Positions 38,757-47,925 of a stretch of 64,000 bases of DNA are shown in pieces. Position 1 is the first letter of the stretch. Every line of letters begins with the position of its first letter. Under the pieces are notes generated by a model. The model saw nothing but the letters and a program-made list of their open reading frames with translations, searched no databases and was not told the origin of the DNA. Made by a program: the position numbers and the translations under genes. Source of the DNA: Synechococcus sp. A18-25c. GTDB taxonomy: Bacteria > Cyanobacteriota > Cyanobacteriia > PCC-6307 > Cyanobiaceae. The DNA is taken from positions 1,488,001-1,552,000 of the forward strand of contig NZ_CP047957.1 in the NCBI RefSeq assembly GCF_014280035.1, in the 5' to 3' direction.

Positions 38757-39284
38757 ATGGGTGTTCGGCTGACACCAGTGGCCTTGGAGGACCATCAGAT
38801 CCATGCCTGGATGCAGCGCTTGCTGGTCCGAGCTGAGCAGCTAGGAGAAACGGGCGAAATCCCCGTCAGCGCAGTGGTGCTCGATGAGAGAGGGCGATGC
38901 ATCGGCCGCGGAAGCAACCGACGCGAGTGGGCCTCAGACCCCCTAGGGCATGCAGAGCTGGTGGCATTGCGCCAAGCGGCCTGGATCACGGGAGATTGGC
39001 GCATGAATCAGTGCACGCTGATCGTGACCCTGGAACCTTGTCCGATGTGCGCCGGAGCCCTTGTGCAGGCCAGGATCGGCCGTGTGATTTATGGAGCCTT
39101 TGACCGCAAACGAGGGGGGCTCGGTGGAACTGTGGACCTGGCAGACCACCCCAGCGCCCACCATCACATGGACGTGATGGGAGGCGTTATGGAAGCCGAG
39201 GCCTCCGATTTACTGGCCCGTTGGTTCAGGCGGCGACGGCAACTCCCTGACGGAAGCGGGGCAGCTCGGTCTCAAAGAGATTGA
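38757..39284 (+). CDS. tadA: tRNA-specific adenosine deaminase TadA
   Basis: TadA converts wobble A34 to inosine in tRNA-Arg(ACG). The zinc/catalytic signatures are intact: HAE at residues 65-67 and PCPMC at 94-98, and the C-terminal RIGRVIYGAFDRKRGGLGG is typical. The 175-residue length is normal. Its 3' end overlaps the convergent aminotransferase gene by 59 bases, so the last 20 residues, which are outside the deaminase core, may be dispensable. Confidence 0.93.
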   Translation: MGVRLTPVALEDHQIHAWMQRLLVRAEQLGETGEIPVSAVVLDERGRCIGRGSNRREWASDPLGHAELVALRQAAWITGDWRMNQCTLIVTLEPCPMCAGALVQARIGRVIYGAFDRKRGGLGGTVDLADHPSAHHHMDVMGGVMEAEASDLLARWFRRRRQLPDGSGAARSQRD

Positions 39285-40404
39285 GCAGCCGTGCAACGTT
39301 GTCGGGTGTGGAGTTGTAACCCATCAGTCCGATTCTCCAAATCTTGCCGGCAAGCACTCCGAGGCCACCGCCGACTTCAATGCCATGGGTGTTGAGCAGA
39401 TGGGAGGAGAAGGCCTTGCCATCGACGTCGGATGGGATGCGCACGGTGGTCAGGGTCGGCAGACGGAGCTCTTCAGGAACATGAAGCTCAAGGCCGAGGG
39501 ATTCCAAACCACTCCAAAGAGCCTCTGCATTCTTGCGGTGCCGTGCCCATGCATTGTCAAGGCCTTCATCAGACAGCAGACGCAGGGCTTCGCGCATGCC
39601 GAAGTTCATGTTCACCGGTGCGGTGTGGTGATACACGCGATCGCTTCCCCAATATTGGTTCAGCAAGGAGACATCGAGATACCAGTTGGGAACTTTGTCT
39701 TTGCGGGATGCGAGCTTGGCTTCGGCCCGCGGACCCATGGTGAATGGACCCAGGCCAGGAGGGCAGCTCAAACCTTTCTGGCTGCAGCTGTAGGCCATGT
39801 CGACCTTCCAGGCATCCAGATGAAGTGGCACGCCTCCCAGGGAGGTGACGGTGTCGAGCAGCAGAAGGCAGTCGTGCTGACGGCAAAGATCACCAATGCC
39901 ATCCATGGGCTGACAGACCCCAGTGGAGGTTTCGGCATGCACCATCGCCAGAATCGCCGGCTTGTGCTGTTGAAGGGCGACATCCAGTTCGTCGAGGCTG
40001 AAGGCCTCACCCCATGGCTTTTCAATCACCTGAACATTGGCCCGGTAACGGCCGGCCATATCTTTCAAGCGGTTGCCGAAGTAACCCTTGACAGCCACCA
40101 ACACGGTGTCGCCGGGCTCAACGGTGTTCGCCAGAGTGGCTTCCATCGCAGCACTACCCGTGCCGCTCATGGGCAAGGTCAGGCGATTGTCGGTCTGCCA
40201 GGCGTACCGCAGCAGCTCCTGAACTTCACCCATTAACTCCACGTAAAGCGGATCCAGATGACCAATTGGAGTCCGAGACAGGGCCTCCAAAACGGTGGGG
40301 TGGGCGTTGGAAGGGCCGGGTCCGAGCAACAGCCGGTCAGGCGTTGCAATGGGACCAATGGAGCGCCGATGGGACGAGTCAACCGGAAGGTGTGAGTGCG
40401 TCAT
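39226..40404 (-). CDS. Alanine/serine-glyoxylate aminotransferase
   Basis: A class V PLP aminotransferase of 392 residues: LLLGPGPSNAHPTVLEAL at the N-terminus, MSGTGSAAMEA (cofactor phosphate site), LLLDTVTSLGGVPL and the Schiff-base Lys K210 in CSQKGLSCPPG. It moves an amino group to glyoxylate, making glycine in photorespiratory metabolism; serine, alanine or both may be donors. Related archaeal-type enzymes act on other amino donors, so the precise donor is open. Confidence 0.9.
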   Translation of the reverse strand: MTHSHLPVDSSHRRSIGPIATPDRLLLGPGPSNAHPTVLEALSRTPIGHLDPLYVELMGEVQELLRYAWQTDNRLTLPMSGTGSAAMEATLANTVEPGDTVLVAVKGYFGNRLKDMAGRYRANVQVIEKPWGEAFSLDELDVALQQHKPAILAMVHAETSTGVCQPMDGIGDLCRQHDCLLLLDTVTSLGGVPLHLDAWKVDMAYSCSQKGLSCPPGLGPFTMGPRAEAKLASRKDKVPNWYLDVSLLNQYWGSDRVYHHTAPVNMNFGMREALRLLSDEGLDNAWARHRKNAEALWSGLESLGLELHVPEELRLPTLTTVRIPSDVDGKAFSSHLLNTHGIEVGGGLGVLAGKIWRIGLMGYNSTPDNVARLLNLFETELPRFRQGVAVAA

Positions 40405-40515
40405 CGGCGAAGCCGGGTTCGAGAATCAATAGCGAAAAGCCTACGCATCGATCGGGCAGTGAAGGGAATGGCGGTGCCAGTCCGATGCCGCTTGAAATGA
40501 TTCGCAGGAGGGGAA

Positions 40516-41040
40516 TTAGCGCTGACGGACGTCGCTGGCGGCAAGGCCCGAAGCCATGTGCTCAAAAGGCTGACGCACCAACGCGCAGCTGGCCTGGGAC
40601 ACACCCTCGTTTAAGAGGCGCTCACACAGCACATCGGCAAGCAGAACCATGCTGCGCACCGTGGGACCGGTGGGGACCCCGAGACTTTTGTACGTGTCAT
40701 CAAGACCGTTGAGGACACGCTCATTGAGGATCGTGCTGTCGCCTGCGATTAACGAGTAGCTGGCGTAGCGGAGGAAGTAATCCATGTCGCGCAGGCACGC
40801 CGCCAGGCGTCGCGTCGTGTAGGCATTCCCCCCAGGGAGAAGCAGCTCAGGATCAGCCTGAAACAGACGCTGGCTGGCTTCCCGCACCAACTCGGCTGCC
40901 TCCCGGTTGATGATCTCGACGGCCAAAACACGCACGTCTGCTTCCTCGAGATAGCTCTCGATGCGATCGATAGCGGAGCGATCGAGATAACGACCGAGCT
41001 GGTCGTACTGGCCGATCAAACCGGTGATGGCATCGCGCAT
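40516..41040 (-). CDS. apcF: Allophycocyanin beta-18 subunit ApcF
   Basis: ApcF replaces one ApcB in the phycobilisome core trimer that contains the ApcE domain and helps pass energy to photosystem II. The 174-residue globin-like chain begins MRDAITGLIGQYDQLGRYLD, carries the chromophore cysteine C82 in RRLAACLRDMDYFLRYAS, and has PGGNAYTTRR and GVPTGPTVR. The MRDA start and the sequence at the end distinguish it from ApcB. It is a lone gene, divergent from glnA, as is usual for apcF. Confidence 0.9.
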   Translation of the reverse strand: MRDAITGLIGQYDQLGRYLDRSAIDRIESYLEEADVRVLAVEIINREAAELVREASQRLFQADPELLLPGGNAYTTRRLAACLRDMDYFLRYASYSLIAGDSTILNERVLNGLDDTYKSLGVPTGPTVRSMVLLADVLCERLLNEGVSQASCALVRQPFEHMASGLAASDVRQR

Positions 41041-41180
41041 GCGGGGCCTTATCCACTTCAGGCGGAAGCTAACAGAGGCGACCGCCCGAAACCGTGCTAG
41101 CAGAGGGGATCACGTGAATCTGACAGAAACGGTTACCTACAAGTCCGACGGTCGACGCCCGGAACGCAGAAGCGGAAAAG

Positions 41181-41222
41181 GTGCCACTTGATACAAAACG
41201 GGCGCAGGTCGATATTTACGGT
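41181..41222 (+). promoter_or_regulatory. NtcA-activated type promoter of glnA
   Basis: GTGCCACTTGATAC at 41181-41194 fits the NtcA box GTN10AC and is one base from GTAN8TAC. Exactly 22 bases later TACGGT (41217-41222) fits the -10 form TAN3T. This spacing is the canonical class II NtcA-activated promoter and places transcription about 25 bases before the glnA ATG. The site is read from sequence; binding is inferred. Confidence 0.7.
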
Positions 41223-41252
41223 CATGTTGAGTTCCGGGATCTCGTCCCCGCT

Positions 41253-42674
41253 ATGGCCAAAACAGCACAGGACGTCCTTCGTCTGATCAAGGAAGAAGGC
41301 ATTGAGCTGATCGACCTGAAGTTCACGGACCTGCACGGCAAGTGGCAGCACCTCACCGTCTGCCAAGACCTGATCGACCCCGAGTCGTTTACCGAAGGCC
41401 TGGCGTTCGACGGCTCCTCGATTCGCGGCTGGAAGGCCATCAACGCCTCAGACATGGCGATGGTTCCCGATCCTTCCACCGCATGGATCGACCCCTTCTA
41501 CCGCCACAAAACCCTCAGCCTGATCTGCTCGATCCAGGATCCCCGCACCGGCGAGCCCTACGAGCGCTGCCCCCGTGCACTGGCCCAGAAAGCTCTGGCC
41601 TATCTCTCCAGCACAGGGTTGGCCGACATGGCCTATTTCGGTCCCGAACCGGAATTTTTCCTGTTTGACGATGTCCGCTACCACTCGGCCGAAGGCGGCT
41701 GCTCCTACAGCGTTGACACCATCGAAGCTGGCTGGAACACCGGGCGCGTGGAAGAGGGCGGAAACCTCGCATACAAAATCCAGGTCAAAGAGGGCTACTT
41801 TCCAGTCGCTCCAAACGACACAGCTCAGGACATTCGTTCGGAAATGCTCCTGAAAATGGCCGAGCTGGGGATTCCCACCGAGAAGCACCACCACGAAGTG
41901 GCTGGCGCTGGCCAACACGAGCTCGGCATGAAGTTCGCCGAACTAATTCATGCCGCCGACAACGTCATGACGTACAAATACGTCGTGCGCAACGTAGCCA
42001 AGCAGTACGGCAAAACTGCCACGTTCATGCCCAAGCCGGTCTTCAACGACAACGGATCTGGCATGCACGTTCACCAGAGCCTCTGGAAGGATGGCCAGCC
42101 GCTGTTCTTCGGCGAAGGCACCTACGCCAATCTGTCCCAAACAGCGCGTTGGTACATCGGCGGCATTTTGAAGCACGCCCCGTCCTTCCTCGCCTTCACC
42201 AACCCCACCACCAACAGCTACAAGCGTCTGGTGCCCGGTTTCGAAGCGCCGGTGAATCTCGTGTATTCCGAAGGCAACCGTTCAGCGGCCGTGCGCATTC
42301 CACTAACGGGCCCAAGCCCCAAGGCTAAGCGCCTTGAATTCCGCTCAGGCGATGCCCTCGCCAACCCTTATCTGGCCTTCAGCGCCATGATGATGGCCGG
42401 CATTGACGGCATCAAGAATCAGATCGACCCCGGCGAAGGCGTGGACGTTGATCTGTTCGAACTTCCCGCGGAGCAGCTCAAGACGATTGCCACGGTGCCC
42501 GCATCCCTAAACGGTGCGTTGGAAGCCCTCAATGCTGACCATCACTACCTCCTCGAAGGCGGCGTGTTCACCAAGGACTTCATTGATAACTGGATTGACC
42601 TCAAGTACGAAGAAGTTCAGCAACTACGCCAGCGGCCGCACCCCCACGAATTCACCATGTACTACGACGCCTGA
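41253..42674 (+). CDS. glnA: Glutamine synthetase type I
   Basis: GlnA joins ammonium and glutamate using ATP, the main entry of nitrogen. The ATG at 41253 gives 473 residues, the length of type I enzymes; the frame upstream contains the promoter. Visible signatures are DGSSIRGW, the ATP/metal site [32 protein letters not shown] and [20 protein letters not shown]. At the position of the adenylylated Tyr of enteric enzymes (DLYDLP) this chain has Phe402 (DLFELP), so adenylylation there is impossible. Flanked by an NtcA-type promoter and a strong terminator. Confidence 0.96.
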   Translation: MAKTAQDVLRLIKEEGIELIDLKFTDLHGKWQHLTVCQDLIDPESFTEGLAFDGSSIRGWKAINASDMAMVPDPSTAWIDPFYRHKTLSLICSIQDPRTGEPYERCPRALAQKALAYLSSTGLADMAYFGPEPEFFLFDDVRYHSAEGGCSYSVDTIEAGWNTGRVEEGGNLAYKIQVKEGYFPVAPNDTAQDIRSEMLLKMAELGIPTEKHHHEVAGAGQHELGMKFAELIHAADNVMTYKYVVRNVAKQYGKTATFMPKPVFNDNGSGMHVHQSLWKDGQPLFFGEGTYANLSQTARWYIGGILKHAPSFLAFTNPTTNSYKRLVPGFEAPVNLVYSEGNRSAAVRIPLTGPSPKAKRLEFRSGDALANPYLAFSAMMMAGIDGIKNQIDPGEGVDVDLFELPAEQLKTIATVPASLNGALEALNADHHYLLEGGVFTKDFIDNWIDLKYEEVQQLRQRPHPHEFTMYYDA

Positions 42675-42712
42675 TTTGTCAGACGACTTTGCAGACCAGT
42701 GAACCTCAATCA

Positions 42713-42736
42713 AGGGAGCTTCGGCTCCCTTTTTTT
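42713..42736 (+). terminator. Intrinsic terminator of glnA
   Basis: AGGGAGC-TTCG-GCTCCCT forms a seven-base stem with a stable TTCG tetraloop, followed directly by a run of seven T. Confidence 0.95.
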
Positions 42737-42769
42737 GTAGGCGAAACCAACGCAACCAAGAGACTGTCT

Positions 42770-43042
42770 TCAGCGATGTCGCAGCTGAGCGATTGCACTG
42801 TCATGCAGCTGACGTTGATGGCTGCGACGACGGGCGTACACCTGCTGCTGAGCTAAGGCACTGCGTTGATCGGAATCCAGAACAGGGCTCTCCATCTGAA
42901 CCTGCAAAGCTTCCTGACGGAGAACATCGTGGGCGTGATGGTCAGCCCATGCCATGAATTCCGCGGCGGCGCGCTGGCGACGCTCCAGCACATTGCCTGA
43001 ATATTGGAGGGGAATTGCGACGGGAGCGGCTTGCTGTGTCAT
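42770..43042 (-). CDS. Small protein of unknown function (90 aa)
   Basis: Starting at the ATG at 43042, the product MTQQAAPVAIPLQYSGNVLE is followed by a helical, Gln/Arg/Ala/His-rich chain to LRHR. A GGAGG lies about eight bases before this start on the minus strand (CAGGAGGCCGCC), which decides against the in-frame codon at 43081. No membrane segment or known motif. It is convergent with glnA. Confidence 0.65.
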   Translation of the reverse strand: MTQQAAPVAIPLQYSGNVLERRQRAAAEFMAWADHHAHDVLRQEALQVQMESPVLDSDQRSALAQQQVYARRRSHQRQLHDSAIAQLRHR

Positions 43043-43195
43043 GGCGGCCTCCTGTGGCTCAATGCATTCATTCTGTAGCAACCGCTACCATTTTGTCCAG
43101 GTCTTCACGAATCTCCTCGCAACGTTCTGAACGCAGTCCACGGCCGAGGCTTGAATCGACTGGAATGATCAAGCTTGGATCTAAGACCCTTCTTC

Positions 43196-44251
43196 ATGGC
43201 GCCCAGCATCACCGAACTTGCTTACCGGACCATGCAACAGGGCCGGAGTCTCGCGGGATTGGTGCACAAGCAACTGAGTACCAAAGTGATGGAAGTGGTC
43301 GCTCCCGATGTGGTTCCGCAGACCCAGCCCGTTCCAGAAGCCATGATGAACGAGCTGCGTCAGTCACTCGATGCCCTGCACGAACTCGACTGGAACGATG
43401 CGCAAGCCGGTCTTTATCCGCAGTCTCTTCTTTTCGATATCCCCTGGCTGGAGTGGGCCGAGCGTTATCCACGTGTCTGGCTTGACCTTCCCTCCAATTG
43501 GGCCAGACGACGCGCCAGAGATGTTCAGGACCTTCCCGATCTGAGTAACAGAGATTTCTACCCCGATTACTACCTCCAGAACTTCCATCATCAAACCGAT
43601 GGCTATCTGAGCGATCACTCCGCAGAGCTCTACGACTTACAGGTAGACATCCTGTTCAACGGAGCCGCTGATGCCATGCGTCGGCGGATCTTGCCCGGCC
43701 TTCATCAAGGACTGAAGCGCTTTTCAGACCGAAGCCAGAGCAGTCTGCGCGTACTTGATGTTGCCACTGGCACAGGTCGTACCTTGCATCAGATCCGGGC
43801 CGCCCTGCCACAGGCCACACTTGTGGGGGTTGATCTCTCCGAGGCCTATCTCAGACAGGCCAACAAATGGCTGAACAACGCCAAAGGTCCGTTGGTTCAG
43901 CTCGTGCAAGGCAACGCCGAGCGGATGCCCTTCGACGACGCCGGCTTCCAAGCGGTGACCTGTGTCTTCTTGTTCCATGAGCTTCCTGCTGACGCAAGGC
44001 AAGCGGTGCTTCAAGACTGTTATCGCTTGCTGGAGCCAGGCGGAGTATTGGTTCTGGCTGATTCCGTTCAACTGGCCGATTCACCGCAGTTCGACGTCGC
44101 CATGGACAACTTTCGACGCGTGTTCCATGAGCCTTACTACCGCGACTTCATCAGTGATGACATCGATCAGCGTCTGGTGGATGCCGGATTCAGCGATGTG
44201 AACGCTGAATCACACTTCATGACACGCGTTTGGACCGCCACCAAAGCCTGA
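43196..44251 (+). CDS. Class I SAM-dependent methyltransferase
   Basis: The 351-residue product has an N-terminal helical extension of about 170 residues containing NRDFYPDYYLQNFHHQTDGY and a Rossmann methyltransferase domain with motif I VLDVATGTGRTL (about 184-195), the acidic loop LVGVDLSEAYL, and motif IV/post region FLFHELPADARQ. The extension and the sterol/quinone-like methyltransferase core are typical of a cyanobacterial and plant plastid family. The substrate is not known from sequence; a lipid or quinone is one possibility. Confidence 0.82.
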   Translation: MAPSITELAYRTMQQGRSLAGLVHKQLSTKVMEVVAPDVVPQTQPVPEAMMNELRQSLDALHELDWNDAQAGLYPQSLLFDIPWLEWAERYPRVWLDLPSNWARRRARDVQDLPDLSNRDFYPDYYLQNFHHQTDGYLSDHSAELYDLQVDILFNGAADAMRRRILPGLHQGLKRFSDRSQSSLRVLDVATGTGRTLHQIRAALPQATLVGVDLSEAYLRQANKWLNNAKGPLVQLVQGNAERMPFDDAGFQAVTCVFLFHELPADARQAVLQDCYRLLEPGGVLVLADSVQLADSPQFDVAMDNFRRVFHEPYYRDFISDDIDQRLVDAGFSDVNAESHFMTRVWTATKA

Positions 44252-44336
44252 CCCATCTCAGCAGTGATTCCCTGACACATGCCCTTGCCTCCCTTGGGGA
44301 ACCCCATAGGGTGCTGTTCATTGCGTCCCTTCGTCC

Positions 44337-44651
44337 ATGACGAATCCATTTCGGATCCGCTGGTTGCGGGGCTGGACCTTCCAGCTGGTGCTCATGGAAG
44401 GCAAGGTTCAGGTGGAGGCCCATGGCTTCGGCATCTGCCTGCGAACCGCCATGGAACCAGGCGAAAGCCCTCAGGCAGCAGCTGACCGCCTTGTCTTGGC
44501 GGAAGATCGCCGACGCCGAGCGCTGCATCAAGCCTGGATCAATGGCCAGACCTTGCCAACACCGGGTCAAGGCACTCCCCCTCTGAATGGAGCTCTCACT
44601 GAAGCACCCGATTCCCTAGTGGTTGTGAACGAGCCCGTGGCAGCGGCTTGA
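44337..44651 (+). CDS. Small protein of unknown function (104 aa)
   Basis: The chain starts MTNPFRIRWLRGWTFQLVLM and has an Arg-rich helical centre and an Ala/Pro/Val tail. The neat fit between the methyltransferase and the next convergent gene, and codon use like that of the neighbours, support a real gene. No membrane segment beyond a short hydrophobic N-terminal patch and no known motif. Confidence 0.55.
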   Translation: MTNPFRIRWLRGWTFQLVLMEGKVQVEAHGFGICLRTAMEPGESPQAAADRLVLAEDRRRRALHQAWINGQTLPTPGQGTPPLNGALTEAPDSLVVVNEPVAAA

Positions 44652-44654
44652 ACC

Positions 44655-44921
44655 TCATCCCGCGAGCCACCACCCAAGCAGCAGCCCTGGTCCTCCCCAG
44701 CGCAATCCCCTCCAGAAGCGCGCACCTCGTTCCTTTGACTGCAGCCAGCTCAATCCGTCGGGATCCAACGTTGTGAATTCTCGGAGCAGCCTTCGCTGTT
44801 GCGATCGTCGCCGAGATCGAAGATCACGGGCCTCCCAAGCCCTGGGTTGAAGTCGTAGTAGGTCTTGAAGGGCGTGCAAAGCGGCACGACGGCGAAGTTG
44901 TTTAGCCAAGCCGCCCTCCAT
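44655..44921 (-). CDS. Small basic protein with C-terminal hydrophobic segment (88 aa)
   Basis: An Arg- and Leu-rich helical product ending in RWGGPGLLLGWWLAG, which could be a short membrane anchor. It is convergent with the preceding gene with three bases between stops. No family recognised. Confidence 0.5.
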   Translation of the reverse strand: MEGGLAKQLRRRAALHALQDLLRLQPRAWEARDLRSRRRSQQRRLLREFTTLDPDGLSWLQSKERGARFWRGLRWGGPGLLLGWWLAG

Positions 44922-44965
44922 CGTTATCGGTCACGATAGTGAGACAACGCGCTTGAGATCATCAC

Positions 44966-45214
44966 GTGTCGCCGACGAACTGGCCCGACCAGGCCATTGA
45001 ACAAGCCAGGGACCTTCACCAAAACCTGAGCATTGGCGATCGCGATTGGCACAAACTCAAAAGCAACGCCGACCGTCGGAGCGCCGAATTGCTTGCCGCC
45101 GCCTTATCGCAGCTGGTGCAAAACGGTCGACGTGAAGATGTGGAGGCTCTCACCCAGCAGGCGCTTGGCTGGATCAAGCGGGAATTGAAAGATCCGGGCT
45201 GTCCGCACCATTGA
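44966..45214 (+). CDS. Small conserved-looking helical protein (82 aa)
   Basis: The product begins with MSPTNWPDQAIEQARDLHQN and includes DWHKLKSNADRRSAELLAAA and a C-terminal helix with ALGWIKRELKDPGCP. The pattern resembles a small all-helical family found widely in cyanobacteria (DUF6439-like); function unknown. Its 3' end overlaps the convergent anti-sigma-type gene by 41 bases. Confidence 0.65.
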   Translation: MSPTNWPDQAIEQARDLHQNLSIGDRDWHKLKSNADRRSAELLAAALSQLVQNGRREDVEALTQQALGWIKRELKDPGCPHH

Positions 45215-45638
45215 AGCCGAACTTGGCACCTGGCCGGCGACAGGCCAGCTGCACGCGATTGCCACGGGAGCTCCAACGAATGTCGTCGAAACACTGATGC
45301 ATCAGGAACAATCCACGACCCTGATCAGCGTCCACCTGCTCCGGTAACGTCCCAACGCGAGCTTGCAACGGCAAGCCATCGCCCTCGTCTTGAATCTGCC
45401 AGATCAACCAGTTGGGGGTGAGGATGCGGCGAATCCTCAGACACTTGCGAGGGTCGCCAGCGTTGCCGTGGCGAACGGCATTCACGAGCGCCTCCTGAAG
45501 GCCCAGCTGCAGCCTGCAAGAGGTTTCCTGGCACTCCACCGGTTCAAGCAACAACTCCATCAGAGGACTGAGCTGGAACGTCGACGGAAGGATGAAATCA
45601 GCCCATCGAAATGAAGGCAGAAATCGGGTCAGCATCAA
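45174..45638 (-). CDS. Anti-sigma regulatory factor / RsbW-type ATPase
   Basis: The 154-residue product has the GHKL ATPase pattern of RsbW/SpoIIAB kinases: N-box LQEALVNAVRHGN (about residues 47-59), G1-box-like IQDEGDGLP and GRGLFLMHQCFDDIRW. Such proteins bind a sigma factor or phosphorylate an anti-sigma antagonist. No antagonist (STAS), phosphatase or sigma gene is adjacent, so the partner must be encoded elsewhere. The start may be one of two adjacent ATG codons. Confidence 0.8.
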   Translation of the reverse strand: MMLTRFLPSFRWADFILPSTFQLSPLMELLLEPVECQETSCRLQLGLQEALVNAVRHGNAGDPRKCLRIRRILTPNWLIWQIQDEGDGLPLQARVGTLPEQVDADQGRGLFLMHQCFDDIRWSSRGNRVQLACRRPGAKFGFNGADSPDLSIPA

Positions 45639-45700
45639 GACCGTTTCATCCTTCGTTGACCATAACGGGCCGAGCGACCTCTGCCACCGCCGCTATGACT

Positions 45701-46414
45701 TCAGTGTCTGTAAGCCAGTCCAGGGTGCTGCAGCAACGCATCCATCAAACGAACACCCCGCAGTTGATTGACCAAGGGCATGTGCCCCTCAGGGGCCTCC
45801 ATCGACCACTGAAACGCCCCTGGGTAGCGGGTCCAATTTCCGTCGATTTTCCAACCGATTCGGGGCCAAAGTCGGTCGTAGCGACCATCGAGGGCATTCA
45901 GCAATCGTGATTGCACTGTGAATCCAAATCGCCCTTGGGAATAGGCAATCCACAACCGATCCAGTGTGGTGAGGTCCAAAGCCTGCATCCGAGGGACCTC
46001 ACTGAAGTAGACGTAGCCGCGTTGCACGGCTTGATCACCGGCCAGCTCACGCAAGACGCAGCTGGTGAGCCGATCAGCTTCTTCAAAATCCTCCCTCAGC
46101 AAAGCCTGCTGCAAAGCGCCGAAGTTAAGGCCACAGGCCGAAGGCGTGTTGAACCATCCCGAGCTGACCTCAGGAATCGCAGCGAGGGTTTCAGGGTGAT
46201 GACGCTGAAGAATCTGCAGGATCCAACCGGCCCCCCAGTCATCACCATCCCTGGAGTATTCCTTGAGGGCCTGGGGGGCTTTGCTTTTGAGTGCATCGGC
46301 TGCTTTTTCAAGCGCAGCGGCCGTCGAGCGCTTTTGACGGGCAGATCCCGTTGCCAAGCGGTCGAGCAGCTGGTCGACGTCGAGTTGGGTGGAGGGGGGT
46401 CGTCCGGAAAGCAT
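45701..46414 (-). CDS. GUN4 domain protein
   Basis: GUN4 proteins bind protoporphyrin and Mg-protoporphyrin and stimulate Mg-chelatase. The C-terminal half has GUN4 features: ALQQALLREDFEEADRLTS, LDRLWIAYSQGRFGFTVQSR and PRIGWKIDGNWTRYPGAFQW. The N-terminal half (about residues 1-85) is a separate helical domain seen in cyanobacterial GUN4 proteins. Whether this is the chlorophyll-pathway Gun4 or a paralog cannot be settled without the rest of the genome. It diverges from mnmH with 40 bases between starts. Confidence 0.85.
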   Translation of the reverse strand: MLSGRPPSTQLDVDQLLDRLATGSARQKRSTAAALEKAADALKSKAPQALKEYSRDGDDWGAGWILQILQRHHPETLAAIPEVSSGWFNTPSACGLNFGALQQALLREDFEEADRLTSCVLRELAGDQAVQRGYVYFSEVPRMQALDLTTLDRLWIAYSQGRFGFTVQSRLLNALDGRYDRLWPRIGWKIDGNWTRYPGAFQWSMEAPEGHMPLVNQLRGVRLMDALLQHPGLAYRH

Positions 46415-46454
46415 GATGTCGAGCTGGCGCTCACGAGCTCAGCTTTGGCCCACT

Positions 46455-47510
46455 ATGTCAGGCATCGGCAAGACCACCGTGATCGATCTTGAAAGCTTCC
46501 GCTCAGCGGCAGGCACCGTGATCGATGCCAGAACGCCCGCGGAATTCCAGCAGGGACACTGGCCAGGGGCCATCAATGTTCCGTTGTTCAGTAACGAGGA
46601 ACGCCATCAGGTAGGGCTGACCTACAAGCAGCAGGGGCGCCTGGAGGCGATCGAACTGGGGCTGCAGCTTTGTGGTCCATCCCTTGCCAAGCTTTCCGCT
46701 GGACTCCGAACTGCAGCAGGGGGGCCAGGGGAGCCCCTTCGTTTGTATTGCTGGCGTGGCGGCATGCGTTCCAACAGCATGGCCTGGCTGGCGAGCCTGA
46801 GCGATCACCCGGTCACGGTGCTCGAGGGCGGGTACAAGCGATACCGCCGCTGGGTTCTGGATCAGTTCAATACCCCCTGGCCTTTGCGTGTGCTCGGGGG
46901 TCGCACAGGCACCGGCAAAACAGATCTTTTGCTGCAACTGGAGCGTCATGGGGTTGGTGTCGTGGACCTCGAAGGACTGGCCCATCACCGCGGCAGCAGT
47001 TTCGGAAACCTCGGACTTCCGCCACAACCCAGCAGCGAGCACTACGAAAACAAATTGGCGGAACGTCTGGATGCCTTGAACATCGGCCAGGCACCAGAGA
47101 TCTGGCTGGAAGCCGAAAGCATCCAAGTGGGCCGTTGCCGCATTCCCAAGGGGCTGTTCAGCCAGATGCAAACAGCACCGGTGCTGGAGATCCAACGCAG
47201 CGACCAGGAACGCGTGGATCGACTTGTGGAGGTTTATGGCTGCCACCACCAGCAAGATTTAAAGGACGCAACGCAACGCATCAGCAAAAGACTGGGCCCC
47301 CAGCGCACGCAAAAAGCCCTGGAGGCCATCGATCAGCAGAACTGGGCTGAAGCCTGTCAGGCCATGCTCGATTACTACGACCGCTGCTACGACAAGGAAC
47401 TGGAACGTTCACCAGCACGGGACACCGTGAACCTTGAAGGCCTCAGCACGGAAGATTCAGCAGGGCTTCTGCTGAGCAAAGGCTGCGTCACCCCCATGAT
47501 CTGCCCCTAA
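46455..47510 (+). CDS. mnmH: tRNA 2-selenouridine synthase (MnmH/SelU)
   Basis: MnmH converts 2-thiouridine to 2-selenouridine at tRNA wobble position 34, via a geranylated intermediate. The 351-residue product has an N-terminal rhodanese domain with VIDARTPAEFQQGHWPGAIN and catalytic Cys C99 in YCWRGGMRS, then a P-loop domain with GGRTGTGKTDLL. ATG at 46455 fits the family; the longer frame overlaps the GUN4 gene. Selenophosphate synthase is not in the window. Confidence 0.92.
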   Translation: MSGIGKTTVIDLESFRSAAGTVIDARTPAEFQQGHWPGAINVPLFSNEERHQVGLTYKQQGRLEAIELGLQLCGPSLAKLSAGLRTAAGGPGEPLRLYCWRGGMRSNSMAWLASLSDHPVTVLEGGYKRYRRWVLDQFNTPWPLRVLGGRTGTGKTDLLLQLERHGVGVVDLEGLAHHRGSSFGNLGLPPQPSSEHYENKLAERLDALNIGQAPEIWLEAESIQVGRCRIPKGLFSQMQTAPVLEIQRSDQERVDRLVEVYGCHHQQDLKDATQRISKRLGPQRTQKALEAIDQQNWAEACQAMLDYYDRCYDKELERSPARDTVNLEGLSTEDSAGLLLSKGCVTPMICP

Positions 47511-47535
47511 GATCCACCCTCAAAGCGGTTGAACC

Positions 47536-47925
47536 ATGGCAGAAGGCGACAAGGCGGCGATTCAGTTCTTCCGTGGAACCGACGAGCCCGTTGTTCCCGA
47601 TATCCGGATGACCCGCAGTCGGGACGGTCGCACCGGACAGGCCACGTTCGTGTTTGAACAGCCCGAGGCTCTTGCTCCAGAGACCCTGGGAAATATTGCT
47701 GGAATGTGGATGGTGGATGAGGAAGGTGAGATGGTCACCCGCGAAGTGAATGGACGCTTCGTGAACGGCAAGCCCTTTGCCCTCGAAGCCACCTACACCT
47801 GGAAGAGCGAAGTGGATTTCGAGCGTTTCATGCGTTTCGCTCAAAGGTATGCAGATGCGAACGGAATGGGTTATTCCCAGAACAACGGCGAGAATGCGGC
47901 GAGCGAAGAAAGCTCTGACGGTTGA
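47536..47925 (+). CDS. psb28: Photosystem II assembly protein Psb28
   Basis: Psb28 binds the cytoplasmic side of PSII assembly intermediates near CP47. The 129-residue product has the family core [40 protein letters not shown] and [20 protein letters not shown], plus a short acidic tail of about 17 residues ([14 protein letters not shown]) that is longer than usual. Its stop overlaps the start of the following permease gene. Confidence 0.95.
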   Translation: MAEGDKAAIQFFRGTDEPVVPDIRMTRSRDGRTGQATFVFEQPEALAPETLGNIAGMWMVDEEGEMVTREVNGRFVNGKPFALEATYTWKSEVDFERFMRFAQRYADANGMGYSQNNGENAASEESSDG

